Shown piece by piece: positions 30,451-39,479 of a DNA stretch of 45,028 bases. The notes below the pieces were generated by a model that made no database searches, was not told the origin of the DNA, and worked only from the letters and a program-made list of their open reading frames with translations. The DNA is from Desulfobulbaceae bacterium (GTDB taxonomy: Bacteria > Desulfobacterota > Desulfobulbia > Desulfobulbales > Desulfocapsaceae): assembly GCA_020049575.1 (NCBI GenBank), contig JAIFKM010000048.1, positions 1 to 45,028 of the forward strand, in the 5' to 3' direction. Position numbers and translations under genes: made by a program. The first letter of the stretch is position 1. Each line of letters starts with the position of its first letter.

Positions 30451-31578
30451 ATGGGTTATAATCCCGACAAACCAATGGATGGCCGGATCTCGGATCTGGG
30501 CCCACCCCACTATGAGCAATTCTTTCCAGCTGTAATAAAAGAGAACAAAGGCAAATGGTTGTGGCACGAGATTCTCCAACCGGGCGTCCTGATGCACAAA
30601 TCCGAGACAGGCGCAGAAGTCTACACAGTACGTGTTGGTGGCGCTCGATTGGTATCAGTGGAATTTATTCGTGAAGTCTGCGACATCGCTGATAAACATT
30701 GTGATGGTTTCCTGCGCTTCACCACCAGGAACAATATTGAGTTCATGGTCGATTCAAAGGCAAAGGTACAGCCTCTGCTGGATGAACTTGCCAGTCGTGG
30801 TAACAAATTCCCGGTTGGTGGTACCGGCGCTGGTGTAACAAATATTGTTCACACTCAGGGCTGGGTACATTGCCATACACCTGCAACAGATGCTTCCGGT
30901 GTTGTAAAGGCAGTCATGGACGAGTTGTTTGATTATTTCACCTCGATGACTCTGCCAGCACAGTGCCGTATCGCGTTGGCCTGCTGTTTGAACATGTGTG
31001 GTGCGGTTCATGCTTCAGATATTGCTATTCTCGGTGTTCACCGTAAGCCGCCGATGATTGATCATCTGCGTATTACCGGTGTCTGCGAATTGCCTCTGGC
31101 AATCGCTTCTTGTCCTTTGGGAGCTGTCAAGCCGGCAAAAGCTGTGGTAGATGGAAAAGAGATCAAGTCTGTACAAGTCAACGTTGAGCGCTGTATGTTC
31201 TGCGGTAACTGCTACACTATGTGTCCCGCCATGCCTCTTGCTGATCCAGAGGGTGACGGTATTGCTATTCTAGTTGGTGGAAAGGTTTCTAACCGTATAT
31301 CCATGCCGAAATTCTCCAAGCTTGTAATCCCGTTCCTGCCGAATACTACTCCTCGTTGGCCTGAGACTGTGGCTGCCGTGAAGAAAATCGTCGAAGCGTA
31401 TTCCAAAGATGCTCATAAGTATGAGAGAGTTGGTGAATGGGCTGAGCGAATCGGTTGGGAGAAATTCTTCGAGAAATGTGATATACCTTTCACCATGAAG
31501 AGCATAGACGATTACCGATTAGCTTATGATACGTGGCGTACAAGTACGCAGTTTAAGTACACCAGTCATATCAAGTAG
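30451..31578 (+). CDS. dsrB: Dissimilatory (bi)sulfite reductase beta subunit
   Basis: [85 protein letters not shown]. Confidence 0.98.
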   Translation: MGYNPDKPMDGRISDLGPPHYEQFFPAVIKENKGKWLWHEILQPGVLMHKSETGAEVYTVRVGGARLVSVEFIREVCDIADKHCDGFLRFTTRNNIEFMVDSKAKVQPLLDELASRGNKFPVGGTGAGVTNIVHTQGWVHCHTPATDASGVVKAVMDELFDYFTSMTLPAQCRIALACCLNMCGAVHASDIAILGVHRKPPMIDHLRITGVCELPLAIASCPLGAVKPAKAVVDGKEIKSVQVNVERCMFCGNCYTMCPAMPLADPEGDGIAILVGGKVSNRISMPKFSKLVIPFLPNTTPRWPETVAAVKKIVEAYSKDAHKYERVGEWAERIGWEKFFEKCDIPFTMKSIDDYRLAYDTWRTSTQFKYTSHIK

Positions 31579-31593
31579 TCAGCGTTTCCTTTC

Positions 31594-31624
31594 GGTCAGG
31601 CCGGATTCGATATCCGGTCTGACC
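31594..31624 (+). promoter_or_regulatory. Stem-loop between dsrB and dsrD
   Basis: GGTCAGGCCGGATTCGATATCCGGTCTGACC: GGTCAG/CTGACC plus CCGGAT/ATCCGG arms; only a short T-run several nt downstream. Confidence 0.6.
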
Positions 31625-31662
31625 ATGGTGCTTTTTCGAGTACCCAAAACCAGGAGTTTAAT

Positions 31663-31905
31663 ATGGCCCTCAGCAAAGACGAACTTAAAGCTGCTATTTT
31701 GGAGAAAGCCGAAAAATCTCCAAAACCTCAGTTGTATATCAAAGATTTCTATGCATGTGATCCTGAGACTAAACCGCGTGATATAAAGAACGTGGCAAAC
31801 GATCTGGTTAAAGAAGGGAAGATGATGTTTTGGTCTTCCGGTTCAACTACCATGTATGCGTTGAAACACCGCATTAAAAACGAAGAAGGTTCAGAAGGTA
31901 TCTGA
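31663..31905 (+). CDS. dsrD: Dissimilatory sulfite reductase-associated protein DsrD
   Basis: 80-aa winged-helix-like MALSKDELKAAILEKAEKSPKPQLYIKDFYACDPETKPRDIKNVANDLVKEGKMMFWSSGSTTMYAL, immediately after dsrB. Confidence 0.95.
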   Translation: MALSKDELKAAILEKAEKSPKPQLYIKDFYACDPETKPRDIKNVANDLVKEGKMMFWSSGSTTMYALKHRIKNEEGSEGI

Positions 31906-31935
31906 GACCCTCTCTTTTTTTATTACTGGCTGCTT

Positions 31936-31980
31936 TAAAAAGGTGCAGAGACATTCTCATGTCTTCGCACCTTTTTTGTT
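31936..31980 (+). terminator. Rho-independent terminator of dsrABD
   Basis: AAAAAGGTGCagAGACATtctcATGTCTtcGCACCTTTTTTG: strong stem with T-run. Confidence 0.85.
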
Positions 31981-31999
31981 TTTTACCTAAGGTCATTTC

Positions 32000-32761
32000 A
32001 TGTATCCAATTTTTTCATTTGAAACTGTAGATTCGACAAATAGAATAGGTTGGGAACTTGCACTGCAAGGAGTTGCGCATGGATCTGCTGTAAAGGCTGA
32101 TAGACAGACAAGCGGACGTGGACGGCTTGATAGGTCCTGGCATTCGCCAGCCCAGAAGGGATTGTACTGCTCTATTGTAATTCGTCCTCAAGTTTTAGCG
32201 AGAGAATACCCCAAAATTACCTTAGTTGCAGGTCTTTCGGTGGCTACGGCTCTGGATAAAATTTGTGGGTGTAAGATCTCATTAAAATGGCCTAATGATA
32301 TCTTTTTAGGTGGAAGAAAGCTTGGTGGAATACTGACGGAAGCTTTCCCAATAGCAAATGATAAAGGGGCTGCTTTTGCTGTGGTTGGTATTGGCGTAAA
32401 TATAAATTCTAGAAAGGAAGATTTCCCCCTTGAGTTAGTTGATAGGGTGACTTCAGTCTTTCTCGAAATCGGTAGGGAACACAATATCCACGATGTTTTC
32501 AAAGAGATTAGAAAGGTCTTCCTGGGCGATATCTCTAGATTTGAACATGGCCAATTTCCAGAAATTTTGGCCGAATGGCAGAGAAGAGATATGCTTAATG
32601 GAAAAATGGTCACTTGGATGAAACAGAGTGGAGAGGTAATATGCGGGAGATGTTTGGGACCTGACTCTGATGGTCTTCTTTCGATAATGGATGATTTAGG
32701 CAACTATCAGATGGTCATTTCCGGAGATGTTCTTCTCCACGTTGAGGAAACTGGATTTTAA
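32000..32761 (+). CDS. birA: Biotin-[acetyl-CoA-carboxylase] ligase (no N-terminal HTH)
   Basis: VDSTNRIGWELA, ADRQTSGRGRLDRSWHSPAQKGLYCSIVIRP, ISLKWPNDIFLGGRKLGGIL, VVGIGVNIN. Confidence 0.92.
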   Translation: MYPIFSFETVDSTNRIGWELALQGVAHGSAVKADRQTSGRGRLDRSWHSPAQKGLYCSIVIRPQVLAREYPKITLVAGLSVATALDKICGCKISLKWPNDIFLGGRKLGGILTEAFPIANDKGAAFAVVGIGVNINSRKEDFPLELVDRVTSVFLEIGREHNIHDVFKEIRKVFLGDISRFEHGQFPEILAEWQRRDMLNGKMVTWMKQSGEVICGRCLGPDSDGLLSIMDDLGNYQMVISGDVLLHVEETGF

Positions 32762-32779
32762 CGTAAGCTCAGGAGTTAT

Positions 32780-34004
32780 TTAGTAGCGATAATATTCAGG
32801 TTTATAGGGCCCATTGATTGGTACTCCTATATAATCAGCTTGTTCCTGGTTAAGTTGAGTAAGTACTGCACCAATTTTGCTGAGATGAAGTCTTGCCACC
32901 ATTTCGTCAAGTTCTTTCGGCAGAAAATACACCTTCCGCTCATATTTTTCTGAGTTCTGCCAAAGTTCTATCTGGGCCAGGACCTGGTTGGAGAATGAAT
33001 TACTCATAACAAAACTTGGATGACCTGTGGCGCAACCGAGATTGACGAGTCGTCCTTCGGCGAGGATTATGATTTTTTTGCCGTCTGGGAAAATGATGTG
33101 ATCAACTTGTGGTTTTATGTTTTCCCACGGTAAATCACGAATGCCAGCAATATCAATCTCCGAGTCAAAGTGTCCAATATTGCAAACTATAGATTCATTA
33201 GGCATTTTTTCCATATGTGCCCTGGTGATGACTCTCAGATTGCCAGTGCACGTTACAAAAATATTACCATAAACGGCTGCCTCGTCCATCGTCACGACTT
33301 TGTAGCCTTCCATTGCCGCTTGAAGTGCGCAGATTGGATCGATCTCGGTGACAAATACCGAGGCGCCCATACCGCGCAGGGCTTGGGCACAGCCCTTGCC
33401 TACATCCCCATAACCAACTACAACCGCTGTCGAACTTTGATTTAGTCACTGAATCATTAACATTGATAGCCGGGCATTTTAGTCGCCCATCTTTTGCCAT
33501 TTCATTGAGACGATGGACACCAGTGGTTGTTTCTTCACTGATTCCACGGATGTTTTTGAGTTCTGTGGTGTATTTCTCATGCATGACAAGAGTGAGGTCA
33601 CCCCCATCGTCGAGAATCATATTTGGCCGCCAGTTGTCTGGGCCGAAAATTGTCTGGTCAATACACCACCAGAAATCTTCCTCATTCTCACCTTTCCAGG
33701 CAAATGTTGGGATGCCGGCTGCAGCCATCGCGGCGGCCGCGTGATCCTGTGTCGAAAAAATATTACAGCTAGACCAACGGATTTCTGCGCCGAGCGCTGT
33801 GAGTGTTTCCATGAGTACAGCAGTCTGGATAGTCATATGCAGACAACCACCTATTCGTGCTCCTTTCAATGGTTGTTTGTCTGCATATTCCTTACGCAGT
33901 GCCATAAGACCAGGCATCTCTGTTTCGGCAATTTGGATCTCTTTTCGTCCCCAACTTGCAAGGGAGATATCAGCGACTTTAAAATCATCATGTTGAGTAG
34001 TCAT
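32780..34004 (-). pseudogene. ahcY: Adenosylhomocysteinase, disrupted by internal deletion/frameshift near 33434-33440
   Basis: N-terminal frame [33 protein letters not shown]...[13 protein letters not shown]-terminal frame [41 protein letters not shown]...PYKPEYYRY. The two parts sit in different frames and the intervening conserved block is absent. Confidence 0.9.
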
Positions 34005-34060
34005 GTTGTACCTGAGTATTTAAAATTTAGATTTTTGTTGTAAGGAATTACGGGATATTC

Positions 34061-35224
34061 TTAGAGTTTTGCTGTATCCCGGAGAATGTCTGCTTTATCA
34101 GTTCGTTCCCATGTAAAATTCTGCTCTTCTCTGCCAAAGTGGCCATAAGCCGCAGTAGCTCTATAAATGGGCCGTAAAAGATCGAGTTGCTGGACAATGG
34201 CTTTAGGCCGAAGGTCAAATATTTCAAGAATAAGATCACGGATTGAATCATCGGAAATTTTACCTGTGCCGAAGCTGTTGACATTTACCGATACAGGAGT
34301 GGAGATGCCGATGGCATATGCTACCTGGACTTCAATTTCTGTCGCGATGCCTGCGGCTACAATATTCTTGGCAACATAGCGACCCATATAGGATGAAGAA
34401 CGGTCTACCTTGGAAGGATCTTTGCCAGAAAAAGCGCCTCCTCCATGGGAACCCTTGCCACCATAGGTGTCGACGATAATCTTACGGCCAGTAACTCCAC
34501 AGTCTCCAACGGGACCGCCGATGACAAAACGGCCGGTTGGATTAATGAAATATTTTGTTTTTGAATCAAGCATTGCTAATGGAAGAATAGGCTTGATGAT
34601 TTCTTCCATGACCCCTTCTTTGAGGTTCTGGTAGGTTACGCTTTCATCATGTTGAGTGGATAGAACAACTGCTTCTATTCTCAGTGGTTGGCCGTCTACA
34701 TATTCTATGGTGACTTGACTTTTTGCGTCTGGACGTAACCATGGAAGGATTCCTGATTTACGCACTTCCGCCTGTCTTTTCATGAGTCGATGAGCAAATG
34801 TGATGGGCATGGGCATAAGAACTTCGGTTTCATTACAGGCATATCCGAACATGAGCCCTTGGTCGCCTGCGCCTTGGTCAAGATCAAGCCCTTTTCCCTC
34901 ATCAACTCCCTGGGCGATATCTGCCGATTGTTTATCGATTGAAGTGAGAACTGCACAAGACTGCCAGTCAAAACCCATGTCGGAAGAATTGTAACCGATT
35001 TCCCGGATAGTCTGGCGGACGACATCTGGCATATCCACCCAGGCTGATGTAGTAATTTCTCCCGCAATTATCGCCATGCCGGTAGTAACCATGGTTTCAC
35101 AGGCTACACGTGCAGCAGAGTCCTGAGTGAGTATGGAGTCCAGTATGGCATCAGAGATCTGGTCCGCAACTTTGTCTGGATGTCCCTCTGAAACTGATTC
35201 TGAAGTAAAAATATAATTAGACAT
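34061..35224 (-). CDS. metK: S-adenosylmethionine synthetase
   Basis: [100 protein letters not shown]. Confidence 0.97.
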   Translation of the reverse strand: MSNYIFTSESVSEGHPDKVADQISDAILDSILTQDSAARVACETMVTTGMAIIAGEITTSAWVDMPDVVRQTIREIGYNSSDMGFDWQSCAVLTSIDKQSADIAQGVDEGKGLDLDQGAGDQGLMFGYACNETEVLMPMPITFAHRLMKRQAEVRKSGILPWLRPDAKSQVTIEYVDGQPLRIEAVVLSTQHDESVTYQNLKEGVMEEIIKPILPLAMLDSKTKYFINPTGRFVIGGPVGDCGVTGRKIIVDTYGGKGSHGGGAFSGKDPSKVDRSSSYMGRYVAKNIVAAGIATEIEVQVAYAIGISTPVSVNVNSFGTGKISDDSIRDLILEIFDLRPKAIVQQLDLLRPIYRATAAYGHFGREEQNFTWERTDKADILRDTAKL

Positions 35225-35697
35225 GTGAAATCTCCAAATTGAGTTGATAAGGTGAGTTTTGGCGATACAATGAAAAACTTCTGCCTTTATAAACCCTTGT
35301 GCGAAGTTGTGGTGTACACGAGATAGAACAATAGAATGTTCTCACACCAAGGAATATATTTCAGCTAGCAAAAAATCAGAACTTCGTATTTTATATCAAA
35401 ATCATGACAAAAGCTTGACAAAAATTTGAAACAGCTTTCTCGGTGAACACGATTGTTCAAAAATGATTGTGCTTCAAATCTGGCAAGGTGCAATGGTTTT
35501 GTTGTTTCGGAATAGAAACTCAATGAAAAAGATACATGGACCTTGACTTGAACTATTACAGGAAGTGGTTACAATGGTTCCGCTTGCTCGATAGCATCGG
35601 GAAGTATTTACATTGTATCATTTGCTGTCACTGAAGGAAGATATGAGCAGGAACGAAGAAAAATTAAAGGAGACTCTCTGGTTAGAGATTGAAATGA

Positions 35698-36669
35698 ATG
35701 ACCATTGAAGAAGCAAAAAGAGTTTTTGAAATCGAAGAACAGGGTTTGGCTGCGGTTCGCTCACAGATTGGACTGGAATTTCTAAAAGCAGTTGAACTTG
35801 TGCTTGCCTGCCCAACCCGTCTTGTTATTACAGGTATCGGCAAATCCGGCATAATCGGTCAAAAGATTGCAGCCACTCTAAATAGTACGGGAACACCATC
35901 TTTTTTTCTGCATCCTGTCGAGGCTATGCACGGAGATCTTGGTATGGTGAGTTCCACAGATGTAGTTCTTGCAATCTCCTATTCCGGTGAAACTGTTGAA
36001 TTGAATGCCCTGCTTGTAAGTCTGAAGAGGAGGGGGATTCGCATTATAGCCATGACCGGAGGGCCAAACTCCTCCCTCGCATTGGCTTCTGATGTTATCC
36101 TTGATATTGCAGTTCCACGGGAAGCATGTCCTCTTGGTTTGGCTCCAACTGCTAGTACTACTGCGACTTTGGCAATGGGTGATGCCTTGTCTGTGGTTCT
36201 ATTAAACAGAAAGAAATTTCAAGCCGAAGATTTCCGCTATAACCATCCAGGCGGCAGCCTAGGAGAGCGATTGAAAGTAAAGGTTTCCGAAGTAATGCTC
36301 ACAGATGAGAAAGTGCCGACAATATCTCCAAAGGCTTCGGCAAGGCTTGCTGTGCAGGTGCTCAACGAGAAAAATCTGGGTGCTGTACTCGTTATTGACA
36401 ATGCGGATCACGTTGTGGGGATTATAACTGATGGGGATATGCGACGGTTTATCGTAGAGAGGGCAGGTTTCTCAGGCATTGGAGTCTCTACGCTGATGAC
36501 CGCCGATCCCATTTGCATTGACCCTGATATACTTGCAGCTGACGCTTTGAGCATTATGCAGCGGCATGAAATTACAGTTCTGCCGATAGTGAATTCGGAA
36601 AAGAAACTCGTTGGTATTCTTCATCTCCACAATCTCTTGGGCAAAGGAGAATTCCGTTTTCTGCTCTAG
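35698..36669 (+). CDS. kdsD: KpsF/GutQ family arabinose-5-phosphate isomerase (SIS + two CBS)
   Basis: VITGIGKSGIIGQKIAATLNSTGTPSFFLHPVEAMHGDLGMV, ISYSGETVELNALL, PLGLAPTASTTATLAMGDAL, HPGGSLGERL, CBS repeats. Confidence 0.95.
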   Translation: MTIEEAKRVFEIEEQGLAAVRSQIGLEFLKAVELVLACPTRLVITGIGKSGIIGQKIAATLNSTGTPSFFLHPVEAMHGDLGMVSSTDVVLAISYSGETVELNALLVSLKRRGIRIIAMTGGPNSSLALASDVILDIAVPREACPLGLAPTASTTATLAMGDALSVVLLNRKKFQAEDFRYNHPGGSLGERLKVKVSEVMLTDEKVPTISPKASARLAVQVLNEKNLGAVLVIDNADHVVGIITDGDMRRFIVERAGFSGIGVSTLMTADPICIDPDILAADALSIMQRHEITVLPIVNSEKKLVGILHLHNLLGKGEFRFLL

Positions 36670-36726
36670 CGATTAAGCAATATCCTGAGCCCCGATATGC
36701 ATGCGCTTTCGAATCGCACCGCTGAA

Positions 36727-39237
36727 TTATTCGGGATTGCTATGGAAGGCCCAGTTTTTTGTCGACTCTGAATAGCTATAGTACATGACCAGCTTCAAAG
36801 GACGTCCCCTGCCTTCTTCCGTACACTGAAGCTTGAAGATCAGTTTGTCTCCGGCATCTTTGATGAAGGTGATTACAGGTGAAGTGAGAGTTTCCGGTGC
36901 GGCGGCGGGATAGTTCTCGGAAAACAAGGTTTGGTAGTTGTCTTCGAGGTATTTGATCTTGTCGGCAATATACAGCTTGTCTTTGAAATCCTTGATTTTC
37001 TTGTTTGATTCTGTGAGGATTGTTTGAAATTCTTTCTCTTTTCCTGCTGGGCTCTTGTTAATTGCCTCTATTACGAGCAAGAGATTTTTCTCAGCTTCGA
37101 TCCAGTTTTCTTCCTTGACAAGCCTGTCCACTTCCTGGCGGTCTCTGATGATCGAGGCCTGAAGCATAATGCGGGTGAGTTTCTCCCTGTTCTGCTCTAA
37201 ATCTTGAGGGTTGAGCAGGCCTTGGTTATCCATGAGAATTTTGCTGGCTTTGGCATATTTCTTTATGGCCTCGTCCCACTGACCGTCAGTAAAAGCAGTT
37301 TTGCCTTCATTGATGGTTGAATAGAGTTCGGCTTTGATAATGTCCCCTTGTAGCGAACTGAGTTCTTGAGTTTCGGATTGGTCCAACTTTGCACCGAGGG
37401 CCATGGCATTCTGAAAGTGCATAAAAGCTCCTGTCCAATCAGAACCAGCGAAGAGTTCGTCACCCTTCTGCTTGAGCAGCAGGAAAATACATTTATCGAG
37501 CTGCGGCCTGATCTCAGCGCTCAAGTTCTGTTGATTCTCGACGTCAAGATTTTTCATCTCCGCAAGGGCCAGTTCGAAATTCTGGCGGGCTTGTTGCCAT
37601 GATTTCTGACTCATCGCTTCCTTGCCGTTCTGCATGAGCAGACGGGTCTTAGCCAATGAAAGCTTAGTTTGAAGTTCGGCAAGATATGTGCTTTCAGTCT
37701 TGTTATTTTTCTTGAGGGATTCGAGACCTTGTGTATACGCGTCAATGGCATTCTGCCATTTTGACGCCAACATAAATTTGTCGCCTTCTGCTACGATATC
37801 TTTTGATGATTTGAGAATATCTGCTGTGGCCTGCAGTACATATTTGCCGTCAAGCAGGACAAACCCGGCAAGTCCCTGACGCATCTCTTCTGAAGTAAGA
37901 ATAGCATCGATCTTTTGATTGAGCTCGAATCGTGCCTGTTGTTTAAAAAAGAGCACGTCCTTGGAAAGGGCTAGAGCAGAGGTACATGATTTTGAGGCTG
38001 CCTCAAATTGTTTTGCCTCCATCTGTTGATAACATTGGTTAAAAAGTTGTTCAGCTTGAGTATATTGACTATTTTCTGAGGAGTAAAAATAGGCGAGAGG
38101 TGCTGCGATGAAAAGGATAGAACAGATAATGACCACGGGAACAACATTGAATTGGCGTTTGCTTTTTTCGGTATAGAACGTAAGACCTGAAGATTTAGTA
38201 GTTTTTTTCTCCTGAACTTTTCTGTCCTTCTTTGTCTTTTCCAGGACCTTGGCACCGTTTTTGGCTTTTTCACCATCGGCCTGAACCCAATCGCCAAGAA
38301 GATCTTTGGACTGTTCTGTTCGACGGATATCGTCATGAATTTTGGGGTAGTCGCTTACCAACTCCTCTACCGCAATATATTTTTCCAGGGCCTTGCCGGG
38401 AAGCCCTTGGTGTTCAAAGGATTCTCCCTGTGAATAAATTTGTCGTGCTTCGGTGAAGACCGTTTCGATTCTCGCTGCGAGTTCTTCTTTACCTTCAAAA
38501 TCTGTCTCTGCAGGGAGATCTTTGAGGATACCTTTGAGTTGAAGAAAACGTTTTTGTCGAGACAGGAGCCAGATAGTTTCAACGTCAATGACAGGTTCTT
38601 TACTCGAACCTTCTGGAGCAAGCGGAGAAGCTTCTTCAGTTTTTCGGGCCTTTTTTTCTTCCTGTTCGATTCCAAGAAAATCAAAATCTGAAGTGAAGTC
38701 GGAGTCTTCTAACGTATCTATTTGAATCTCTTGAGTGATTGATGAAGAGAGTGATGATGTGTCGGGCTGTCTTTGAAGAGATTCCTGGCCCTTGAGTTCA
38801 GCAAAAGGGAGTTTGTCTGTGTTTTCTCGATACCAGAGGGCCGCTTCTTCGTTAAAAGTGTTTTCTTTTGAATAGATTTCCCCTGCAATCATCTTCCCTA
38901 TAAAATAAATAAGATCAGAAAGCGATCGATCATGCTCCCAGAAATCACCGAGACAGATTGCAGCTGGATCAAAGTCGGGATGAAAGAGCGGAGTTTTGGG
39001 CTTGCAACTCGGCGGGAAGTGTGGAAAACCAAAGGGAATGGTTATAGTTATAATATGGTTTGAGGTTTGTTGAATCTTGCCGGTCTCATCTTTGTAGACT
39101 CCGGTAAGAGTATAGCGGACTTCATACTGGTCAGGGGGGTCACCTTTGATCGGGGTGACCACAATAGAGGGATGCTGTGCAAAAGCCTCTCGGACTTCTT
39201 GGAAAATGTCTGCAAGCTGCTGTGTCTCTAAGCCCAT
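36727..39237 (-). CDS. E2/UBC-like domain protein with single TM segment and helical repeats
   Basis: N-terminus IPFGFPHFPPSCKPKTPLFHPDFDPAAICLGDFWEHDRSLSDLIYFIGKMIAGEIYSKENTFNEEAALWYREN resembles the E2 core (P-rich strand turn, HPx, active-site Cys, Trp, LxxLIxxI helix). TM NVVPVVIICSILFIAAPLAYFY, then TPR-like helical repeats. Confidence 0.78.
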   Translation of the reverse strand: MGLETQQLADIFQEVREAFAQHPSIVVTPIKGDPPDQYEVRYTLTGVYKDETGKIQQTSNHIITITIPFGFPHFPPSCKPKTPLFHPDFDPAAICLGDFWEHDRSLSDLIYFIGKMIAGEIYSKENTFNEEAALWYRENTDKLPFAELKGQESLQRQPDTSSLSSSITQEIQIDTLEDSDFTSDFDFLGIEQEEKKARKTEEASPLAPEGSSKEPVIDVETIWLLSRQKRFLQLKGILKDLPAETDFEGKEELAARIETVFTEARQIYSQGESFEHQGLPGKALEKYIAVEELVSDYPKIHDDIRRTEQSKDLLGDWVQADGEKAKNGAKVLEKTKKDRKVQEKKTTKSSGLTFYTEKSKRQFNVVPVVIICSILFIAAPLAYFYSSENSQYTQAEQLFNQCYQQMEAKQFEAASKSCTSALALSKDVLFFKQQARFELNQKIDAILTSEEMRQGLAGFVLLDGKYVLQATADILKSSKDIVAEGDKFMLASKWQNAIDAYTQGLESLKKNNKTESTYLAELQTKLSLAKTRLLMQNGKEAMSQKSWQQARQNFELALAEMKNLDVENQQNLSAEIRPQLDKCIFLLLKQKGDELFAGSDWTGAFMHFQNAMALGAKLDQSETQELSSLQGDIIKAELYSTINEGKTAFTDGQWDEAIKKYAKASKILMDNQGLLNPQDLEQNREKLTRIMLQASIIRDRQEVDRLVKEENWIEAEKNLLLVIEAINKSPAGKEKEFQTILTESNKKIKDFKDKLYIADKIKYLEDNYQTLFSENYPAAAPETLTSPVITFIKDAGDKLIFKLQCTEEGRGRPLKLVMYYSYSESTKNWAFHSNPE

Positions 39238-39340
39238 AAAAAATCCCGGCTGAAAATAAAGGTTAAACGACGATTTCCGTGTCTATTATAACAACATCTT
39301 TGGGTAACTCAAAAAAAATCGTATGAATTTGAAATATAGG

Positions 39341-39411
39341 AAAAAAATACCTTCGCTCTTGCGAAGGTTCAGGCCTGCTGTATTGAGGGGCACTTGGCCA
39401 AATAACCTTCG
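39341..39411 (-). promoter_or_regulatory. Candidate leader terminator/antiterminator upstream of the UBC-like gene
   Basis: On the minus strand: CGAAGGTT ... AACCTTCGCaagaGCGAAGGTATTTTTTT. AACCTTCG can pair with upstream CGAAGGTT, or CCTTCGC can pair with downstream GCGAAGG followed by the T-run. Confidence 0.45.
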
Positions 39412-39479
39412 GGCTGATCTCAAATGTGTTTTGACGATATCAGTTCTCCATCGATTTAACCCTGTTTATTTCTTGATAT

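Noticed and set aside
33264-33440. C-terminal tail [53 protein letters not shown] of the supplied ahcY-N ORF as a novel domain
   Set aside because: It is the out-of-frame reading of the conserved NAD-binding region of ahcY, so it is a frameshift product rather than a real domain.
34005-34060. SAH riboswitch upstream of ahcY
   Set aside because: Only ~56 bp between metK and ahcY with no recognisable SAH riboswitch core.
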